Source: JBBABP01 sp041657585 (GTDB lineage: Bacteria > Patescibacteriota > Gracilibacteria > Absconditabacterales > Absconditicoccaceae). From it: a stretch of 19,369 nt of DNA. The stretch is taken from the NCBI GenBank assembly GCA_041657585.1, contig JBBABP010000016.1, forward strand, positions 1 through 19,369. Direction: 5' to 3'. The notes below the pieces were generated by a model that saw only the letters and a list, made by a program, of their open reading frames with translations, was not told the DNA's origin and searched no databases. The first letter of the stretch is position 1. Each line of letters begins with the position of its first letter. Shown here in pieces: positions 16,497-19,369 of the stretch. The position numbers and the translations under genes are program-made.

Positions 16497-17741
16497 ATGT
16501 TGAAAAAAATCAGATTTTTAATTTTATTTATTCCTTTTGTAATTTTAGGTATTTTTTTTGTTAGTGCTGATAATACAATTTTAAACACATCTTTTTGATT
16601 TAGTGATAATGAGTGATGATGGACGAGCGATATAAATTTTGATTTGACAGGTTGAGATACAAAACAATTTATTATGAAAATAGCAAATAATTCCAGTCAG
16701 ACTATTACAATAAAATTATGATTTGTGGATGGGACTACTACAAATGATAGTTACCAGTCTAAAGCATGTAAAAATGAATGAGAAAATCAAAAATTTTGAC
16801 AATATGTTGCATTGTCTGGCAACAGTGTTTTTTCTATATCATGAAATTCAAATAAAATTATTTATTGATCTATTAGTTTCCCAACAAATATAAGTTGACC
16901 TATAGTAGGTTGTGTAAGTCATTATATTTATACGTGAAATTGATGAACATATAATATTCTTGCACGTAAGGTAAATTTTATGAATATAAATGTTACAACT
17001 TCGTGATGATCAAATTGAAATGGCAATTGAAATGGGAATAATACGAATCCTTGAAATCCTTGATGATGAGGTTGATGAGGTTGAAGTTTATTATTAATTG
17101 ATAAATGTCCTGTCAAAGATTGTTCTTCAAGTTATTATGACAAAAAATGTTGAATTTGCATGGAAGATGTTTTGCTAGAAACTTTATGAGTAAAACACGC
17201 TAGTGCGCCTACAATGACATGCGACGTTGCAAAATCCAAATATACTCAAGAGCAAAAAGATGCGTACGTTCGATCGTTTATAAATAAAATAACCACTATC
17301 TCGTGTATAGATAATGCAAATATAAACTGACCAATAATTAGATCTCAGGTTGCCAAAATGATATCAGAATTTGCTATAAATATATTATCAATGAAAATAG
17401 ATGAGAGTAAAAAATGTAATTTCTTAGATATGGCTGAAGAAACTCCTGAAATGAATTATTACGCTAGAGTGGCTTGTAAATTGTGAATAATGTGACTCAA
17501 TCAAGATTGATCTCCTGCAAAAAAATTTAATCCAAATGATAAAGTAACTAGAGCACAGTTTGGGACCATGTTGTCTAGGATACTTTATTGATCAAAATAT
17601 AATTCAAATTCTTGAAAACGATATATCCCTCATCTAAATGCTTTGAAAAAAAGCTGATTTATGGCAAAGATTGACAATCCTGATATGAAAGAAATTAGAT
17701 GATTTGTGATGATTATGCTCAAACGTGTTTTTGATAAATAA
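16497..17741 (+). CDS. Surface protein with WxLIP/DUF916-like domain and C-terminal SLH-like repeats
   Basis: A 414-residue exported protein. The signal peptide spans 1-24 (MLKKIRFLILFIPFVILGIF...). The extracellular domain (about 30-160) is shared with the gene at 14410: MKIANNSSQTITIKLGFVDG then TNDSYQSKACKNEGE and GPIVGCVSHYIY. A flexible linker follows (about 168-195) made almost only of Gly, Asn and Pro, its glycines mostly TGA. A Cys-rich stretch (CPVKDCSSSYYDKKCGICME) comes next. The C-terminal region (about 255-414) has IRSQVAKMISEFAINILSMK, CNFLDMAEETPEM, ACKLGIMGLNQDG, FNPNDKVTRAQFGTMLSRIL, as in S-layer-homology domains, which hold proteins to secondary cell wall polymers. It thus carries the same display domain as its neighbour on a different anchor. 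It is convergent with the beta-helix gene, 22 bp apart. Confidence 0.88.
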
Positions 17742-17763
17742 AAAACATTATTAGAAAATCAAA

Positions 17764-19369
17764 TTAATCATTCTCATATATAGTAAATATTAAATTTCAA
17801 TTGTAATTATCGATAATTTGATAAGGAGGTACTTCGATTTTTAATCGAGGTAAGTCTCAGTATATTCAAGTTATTCAATTATTTTCTCATTTTTCTCTTT
17901 TTATATAAATTATTGGATTGACTATTCACATATATTTATCTAATAAATCATCAGATATTATGACGTTTGAATTTTCTTCTCATTCAATTTTTGTAGGTGA
18001 TATAGATCATTTTAATTGTATTAAGTTTGCAGAAATAAAATATTCTGATCAACTAAGATCTGTTGTTTGTATTGTTGTATAATATCAGGTATTTGATCAC
18101 AATAAATCTTCTATTTGAAAATAATCGTTAAATTGTCCTGATATTGTTCAAGTTGTATTTGATGAGTTTATTGATCATAAATTAAAATCTAAAGGAGACG
18201 AAATTGTAAGTGTTCATGGAGTTGGTTCTGCATAGTTTATAGTATCTGAATATGTTGGAGATGTCTCATTTCATGTTGAAAATATTACATAAATATTTTT
18301 TATTCAAAATTCTGGAGTCAGATTAATATCAAAAATTCATGAATCAATCAAACTTCAAGTCAAAGGCGATTCAATAAAATCTCCTGTAATTTCATAATTA
18401 CTTGGCATATTCGTATTTATTTTTATTTGCGTGGTTCCAGTGTTTATTGTTGTATTATCAGGGAAAAAGTTAATTATTCATCCCACAACAGGATTAACTT
18501 CAGCAATAAATTTATTACTATCAAAAGATAAATCTGACCAAGAAAAATACGAAGGATCTCCGGCTCATGTATCTTGAATAGGACGAGTTTGTTTCAAAAT
18601 ATTTATTCAGTAAACATATTTTATATCTGATCCAGTTCGAGAAGTATTTTGTCATTGAAGATTGCAAGTAGGATAAGAATTGATATCCATCAAATATATT
18701 CAATCAAAATTTCTAGGATTAGTAATTCGATCGCAGGACATAGTTCAAGATCAATCAAGAACTCATCAAGAAAAGAACTCAGGAAAAGTTTCAGCTGATC
18801 AAGGATCAAAAGATCATCCTTCTTCTATGAGTATATCAGAGGTGCTGTTAGTAAATAATTTTAGAATTCAGTAATATTTATTATGTGTAGAATATTGGTC
18901 ATTATAGACTCAATAGATAGTATTATTATAGAATTGAGAGTTATTTATAGCATTATTTAAAGAATAATTTAAGTAAATTCAATACTGAGCATTATTATAA
19001 GATTGAGAGTTATTAATAGTGTTGTTTGAAGAATAAGTTAAATAAATTCAATAAGCATTATTATTATAAGATTGTGAGTTATTTATAAAATTGTTGTTTG
19101 AAGAAGATCGTAATGAAATTCAGCCAACATTGTCATAGGATTGAGAGTTATTAATAGTGTTGTTTGAAGAAGAAGTTAAATAAATTCAAACACTATCATT
19201 ATAAACTTGAGAGTTATTGATAGTATTGTTGTTAGAATAATTAGATAAGTAAATTCAATAATTTTCATTATTATAAGCTTGCGAATTATTGATTATATTA
19301 TTTGAAGAAGAATTTAAATAAATTCAAAATTGAGTATTATTAAATACTTGCGAGTTTAATATGGAATTT
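17764..19369 (-). CDS. Large beta-helix surface protein with C-terminal WxL-like domain, 5' partial
   Basis: Open from the window edge to TAA at 17764-17766, giving 534 residues of a longer protein. From the N-terminal side, about 145 residues of 23-residue repeats (NSQSYNN..YGIYL..SSNNT) match right-handed parallel beta-helix/NosD-type repeats. A domain with WIYLMDINSYPTCNLQG and KQTRPIQDTW follows, then one or two Ig-like domains (YEITGDFIESPLTWSLIDSW). The last 150 residues are the same domain as in the two small surface proteins: TGTISGQF, YYTTIQTTDL, GENNGITGIYGD, LKIEVPPYQ, NYNGNLIFTI. The beta-helix suggests an adhesin or polysaccharide-binding surface fibre, with the C-terminal domain as wall-attachment module, by analogy with large WxL proteins. 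The start and signal peptide lie outside the window. Confidence 0.88.
18931..19369 (-). repeat. 69-bp coding tandem repeats of the beta-helix
   Basis: TTGAGAGTT-like words start at 18934, 19003, 19072, 19141, 19207, 19279 and 19348: steps of 69, 69, 69, 66, 72 and 69 bp, always whole codons. The array continues past the window end. Confidence 0.9.

Noticed and set aside
1..19369. tRNA or rRNA genes, including the UCA-anticodon tRNA-Gly expected for code 25
   Set aside because: Spacers were read for T-loop and acceptor-stem patterns and none was convincing; a covariance model search would be decisive.

Overview
The window reads correctly only if UGA is translated as glycine (genetic code 25). 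In recA, pnp, thrS, the polyprenyl synthase gene and every other long reading frame except one, conserved glycines fall on TGA, and every gene ends in TAA or TAG. Together with low G+C and almost no Shine-Dalgarno sequences, this points to an Absconditabacteria (SR1) or Gracilibacteria genome of the candidate phyla radiation. The window cannot separate the two. It is a scaffold with one run of Ns inside thrS.

Left part (1-8720): the 3' end of a secreted-type protein gene; a polyprenyl diphosphate synthase on +; then a minus-strand series: an Ig/cohesin-like membrane protein, a BaiN/HI0933-type flavoprotein, thrS, rsmA (ksgA), a LexA-like repressor and a four-helix-bundle (S23/IVP family) protein. 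A 58-residue unknown gene lies on + between thrS and rsmA. Spacers carry degenerate tandem repeats, mostly with 7-bp units. Some of these run into coding sequence, most clearly in rsmA, where they add about 45 codons in frame.

Middle (8721-12923): recA on + and pnp on -, convergent on a shared bidirectional terminator. recA is bracketed by inverted repeat pairs. pnp carries one apparent frameshift at a T/A homopolymer and has a long imperfect hairpin just upstream of its start.

Right part (12924-19369): a cell-surface locus. Two small paralogous secreted proteins and the C-terminus of a large beta-helix protein share one domain of about 150 residues. Its end (PPY..., YSGT.xFT) resembles the C-terminal WxL domain of Firmicutes. 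Two + strand proteins share a different extracellular domain resembling WxLIP/DUF916; one ends in a membrane helix with a basic tail, the other in S-layer-homology-like repeats. I infer a WxL-like surface-display system in a UGA-glycine bacterium.

Between the two DUF916-like genes lies an apparent insertion of about 0.9 kb (15464-16373). It has inverted-repeat ends, its own promoter and terminator, and a single unknown gene that uses only GGN glycine codons and meets a TGA four codons before its TAA. It looks like recent mobile DNA from a standard-code source, and is the best candidate here for an undescribed element.
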